Shown: piece by piece, positions 61,963-63,664 of the stretch | Numbering within the stretch: position 1 is the stretch's first letter | Layout: every line of letters begins with the position of its first letter | NCBI GenBank assembly: GCA_965659665.1 | Contig: CBFHWU010000006.1 | Coordinates: 1 to 63,664, forward strand | Reading direction: 5' to 3' | Origin: CBFHWU01 sp965659665 | GTDB lineage: Bacteria; Bacteroidota; Bacteroidia; Flavobacteriales; Flavobacteriaceae | DNA length: 63,664 nucleotides | The notes under the pieces: generated by a model | Told to the model about the DNA's origin: nothing | The model's database searches: none | The model's input: the letters and a program-made list of their open reading frames with translations, nothing else | Program-made: the position numbers and the translations under genes

Positions 61963-62870
61963 TTAAAGAACTATTTTATGGTTGGACGTTTCTATTTTTG
62001 TTTCTTCTTGATAATTATTTTTTTGATTAATAAACGACTCTGAGATTATAATTTTCAATGTAATGACCAGCAGATAGACCATTGGGTGAAATTGTTTGAG
62101 TGTTGGAGTTACCGTCAAAAACAGTACCCAAAATTTGAGCTCCAACAATATTAAATAATGTAAAATTGGTATTACTTGATTGTGTAGTTAGCCCTTCAAC
62201 AGTAATAAAATTGTCATATGCTGCCTTATAAACATTTAAATAATTGGTATTCAATAGTTCATTACTCAAATTCGGTGGTGAAATATGAACGAAAAACCTT
62301 TCAGGTTCATTAGGCATAGGTTGGTGCACCGTAAGTTCAAAATTACTATCATTTTGAGAGGTTAAAATATTTCGAATGCTATCTTAGAGATACACTTCGA
62401 TATTAGAAGAAAGGGTAGAGTTGGCTAATACTATTTGAAAAGTATCTCCAGGCGACTGATTAATCAACAAAGGAATAACCACCTCCAGCATATCCATCAT
62501 TCAAACCAAGTGAGTTTACATCTTAAAAAAAATCTGGTTTCATGTATTTCATCACTACCATGATTCAACTTAAGCACAAATTCATAGCTTTCAAGGCTGA
62601 GTTGTTGGGAATTAGTAGAAGAATTTATTAATCGAGACATCTGATGTGGGCACTTTGGTTTGCATGTCAGGGGTAAATCTTACATGTCCCTGAGTACAAA
62701 ATGGTGCCGCCACCGTGAAAGCTTGACCTGGTTATATGTAAAAGGAAAAGGTTCAGAATTTGTAAAATCCGCTTTGTTAATAATGTTAAGTGGTTTGTAT
62801 TTTGTTCCGTCTTCATTTGGAACATGGATTGGCATTCAAACAGAAATAGTCAAAAAATTTAGTTTATAGT
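61963..62870 (-). pseudogene. Decayed T9SS-sorted surface-protein gene
   Basis: Reading the minus strand and changing frame restores one continuous protein. It begins 'VPNEDGTKYKPLNIINK', 'PFPFTYN', then 'PGQAFTVAAPFCTQGHVRF', 'LINSSTNSQQLSLESYEFV', 'VNSLGLNDGYAG', 'VVIPLLINQSPGDTFQIVLA', and ends with a sorting-domain-like tail ('FTLFNIVGAQILGT', 'GLSAGHYI' then 'KIIISESFINQK'). Frame breaks lie near 62730, 62637, 62528 (an 8-base A-run), 62485 and 62050, and an in-frame TAA is at 62384-62386. The T9SS type tail shows it once encoded a surface or secreted protein. Its start is not found. Between a terminator and a mobile-element junction, it is probably a relic. Confidence 0.75.
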
Positions 62871-63230
62871 GCTGTTACACTATGGATTTTAGTGAAGGGA
62901 AAATAGTTTATGGTGGAGACTATTTTGAATTTGGTGGATTTTCGCCTCTTTTCAAAAAAATGCCATAGAATGACCCTTTAAAATAACTTTTAGGTTTTTA
63001 AAACTCCACTAAAATGTAGAGCTTTCTTCTTTCAAGATACTTATAACTGCAAAGTGATTTTTTTAATCACACAATTAAATATGCGGAATAGTACTCTGAG
63101 TACTACTAATTTCTTGACTCAACTATTTACTTTGATTGGGATAAAAAAATATTCAAACAAGTTTGACACCATATCTTACTTTTTCAGTATTTATAAATAT
63201 AAAGCGTCATTATATTCATCAAAAAATATA
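62871..63230. other. Intergenic region with two short palindromes
   Basis: No gene is supported in these 360 bases. Two inverted repeats stand out: GTGATT/AATCAC (63054-63059 and 63065-63070, five-T loop) and TAGTACTC-T-GAGTACTA (63089-63105). The second is a near-perfect 17-base palindrome of the size of a dimeric regulator's site. The left part may still contain remnants of the decayed gene. Confidence 0.5.
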
Positions 63231-63259
63231 AAAACCCCTCGATTTCTCGAAGGGTTTTT
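63231..63259 (-). terminator. Terminator of the original tRNA-His gene
   Basis: On the minus strand AAAAACCC...GGGGTTTTT forms a stem (with TCGA pairs and one mismatch inside) followed by a T-rich stretch. It lies 5 bases past the 3' end of the tRNA-His fragment, where a tRNA terminator is expected. Confidence 0.7.
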
Positions 63260-63263
63260 GATG

Positions 63264-63320
63264 GGTGGAAGACCGGTCTCGAACCGGCGACCTCTAGAAC
63301 CACAATCTAGCGCTCTATCC
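63264..63320 (-). tRNA. 3' fragment of tRNA-His (GTG), candidate att site
   Basis: On the minus strand the sequence gives the 3' D-stem strand (GAGC), then a perfect 5-bp anticodon stem CTAGA/TCTAG around the loop TTGTGGT (anticodon GTG, His). A T-arm GCCGG-TTCGAGA-CCGGT, the acceptor 3' strand CTTCCAC and discriminator C follow. The 5' acceptor strand (expected GTGGAAG) and the 5' D-stem (GCTC) are absent: beyond GGATAGAGCG the sequence turns to unrelated AT-rich DNA. It cannot be a working tRNA. Such 3' fragments mark one end of an element integrated in a tRNA gene. Confidence 0.85.
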
Positions 63321-63367
63321 TTATAAAACACTCATTTACAGTCAAAGAGACATTAACTAAATGTTTA

Positions 63368-63384
63368 ACTGTCTAAAAACTGTC
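63368..63384. repeat. Two ACTGTC repeats before the integrase
   Basis: ACTGTC occurs at 63368-63373 and 63379-63384, 11 bases apart (one helical turn), ending 2 bases before the integrase ATG. Such spaced short repeats near attachment sites can be recombinase or excisionase arm sites; the reading is tentative. Confidence 0.3.
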
Positions 63385-63386
63385 AA

Positions 63387-63664
63387 ATGACAATCAAATA
63401 TCCTAAAGTACACACTGATAATAATGACCGTGTGTTTATTTCCTTTTATATTAACAACAAACGTTACCGTCTCTATAATGGTAATCGAATTGGAACACAA
63501 ACTAATCCTAACTCATTTCCGGTTAAGGATAGAGTAAAGATTGGTAATGTCCTTGCTGCTGAAGCCTATAAGTATTTAGTAGAGGGTGGTAGCTTCCAAG
63601 TCTATAGAAGAAGTAACTTAATTACCGGCTCACTTAACGATAAAGAGACTATTTATCTAGCCCT
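63387..63664 (+). CDS. Tyrosine recombinase (integrase), N-terminal part
   Basis: A frame of 92 codons runs from the ATG at 63387 off the right edge without a stop. It reads 'MTIKYPKVHTDNNDRVFI' then 'SFYINNKRYRLYNGNRIG', the arm-binding domain pattern of Bacteroidota phage/element integrases (a strand pair describing 'F-x-x-x-N-x-K-R-Y-R'). The first helices of the core-binding domain follow ('LAAEAYKYLVEGGSF'). The catalytic Arg-His-Arg-Tyr part lies outside. It begins 67 bases after the tRNA-His fragment and reads away from it, the usual placement of an integrase at the end of an element inserted in a tRNA gene. Confidence 0.75.
   Translation, partial: MTIKYPKVHTDNNDRVFISFYINNKRYRLYNGNRIGTQTNPNSFPVKDRVKIGNVLAAEAYKYLVEGGSFQVYRRSNLITGSLNDKETIYLA

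Noticed and set aside
62660..62869. A 69-codon plus-strand frame
   Set aside because: It is antisense to the decayed T9SS gene, whose minus-strand reading is clearly protein-like.
63054..63326. A 90-codon plus-strand open frame across the tRNA fragment
   Set aside because: It runs through the terminator and the antisense of the tRNA-His fragment, has no recognisable protein pattern and no upstream signal; it is a chance frame.
63264..63345. An intact tRNA-His gene
   Set aside because: The anticodon and T arms are perfect, but no GCTC D-stem strand and no GTGGAAG acceptor strand exist upstream on the minus strand, so it is only a fragment.
1..63664. CRISPR arrays, rRNA genes or insertion sequences
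   Set aside because: No regularly spaced repeats, no rRNA sequence and no transposase-like frame were found; the only mobile-element gene is the integrase at the right edge.

Overview
The window is AT-rich DNA from a flavobacterium-like member of the Bacteroidota, probably marine. The evidence is a SusC/SusD pair, a hybrid two-component sensor, several proteins ending in type IX secretion (T9SS) sorting domains ('YPNP...' then 'GxY'), many sulfatases of the kind found in algal-polysaccharide degraders, promoter elements of the Bacteroidota type (TAnnTTTG), and housekeeping genes with flavobacterial gene fusions such as CcsBA. No species is named because the sequence alone does not decide it.

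Region 1 (1-6190) begins with the tail of a T9SS cargo protein, its terminator and a small Dabb protein. A tight plus-strand operon follows: enolase-superfamily sugar-acid dehydratase, aldehyde dehydrogenase, HpcH/HpaI 2-keto-3-deoxy-acid aldolase and a RhaT-like permease. A convergent AraC-type regulator follows. This looks like a non-phosphorylating route that takes a (deoxy)sugar acid to pyruvate plus an aldehyde that is then oxidised.

Region 2 (6264-46024, about 40 kb) is a polysaccharide utilisation locus whose enzymes point to a sulfated xylan. It holds seven S1-type sulfatases, one of them fused to a GH10 xylanase. It also holds two further GH10s, a GH30, a GH5, a GH43 and a GH3, SusC and SusD, a tandem-domain T9SS surface protein and a beta-helix T9SS protein of unknown activity. 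The xylose pathway is complete for entry into central metabolism (XylE symporter, XylA isomerase, XylB kinase). A 1371-residue hybrid two-component system sits at the end. Apart from one GH10 and the sensor, every gene is on the minus strand, with many 4-base stop/start overlaps. The inferred route is surface cleavage and capture, import by SusCD, periplasmic desulfation and trimming to xylose, then symport, isomerisation and phosphorylation. I see no sulfatase-maturation enzyme, no GH67 or GH115 glucuronidase and no clear acetyl esterase in the window.

Region 3 (46029-61869) is housekeeping. It contains CcsBA cytochrome c assembly with two small membrane or secreted neighbours, and an operon of guaB, two SurA-type chaperones and aconitase. 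A three-gene operon (porin, FMN-binding protein, four-helix membrane protein) follows, with paired repeats around its promoter. Then come HMG-CoA lyase, a DUF3050 haem-oxygenase-fold protein, an M28 peptidase and an unknown secreted protein.

Region 4 (61963-63664) is a chromosome/mobile-element junction. It contains a decayed T9SS surface-protein gene, a terminator, a 3' fragment of a tRNA-His gene on the minus strand, and the start of a tyrosine recombinase that runs off the window. The arrangement fits the left end of an integrative element inserted in tRNA-His.
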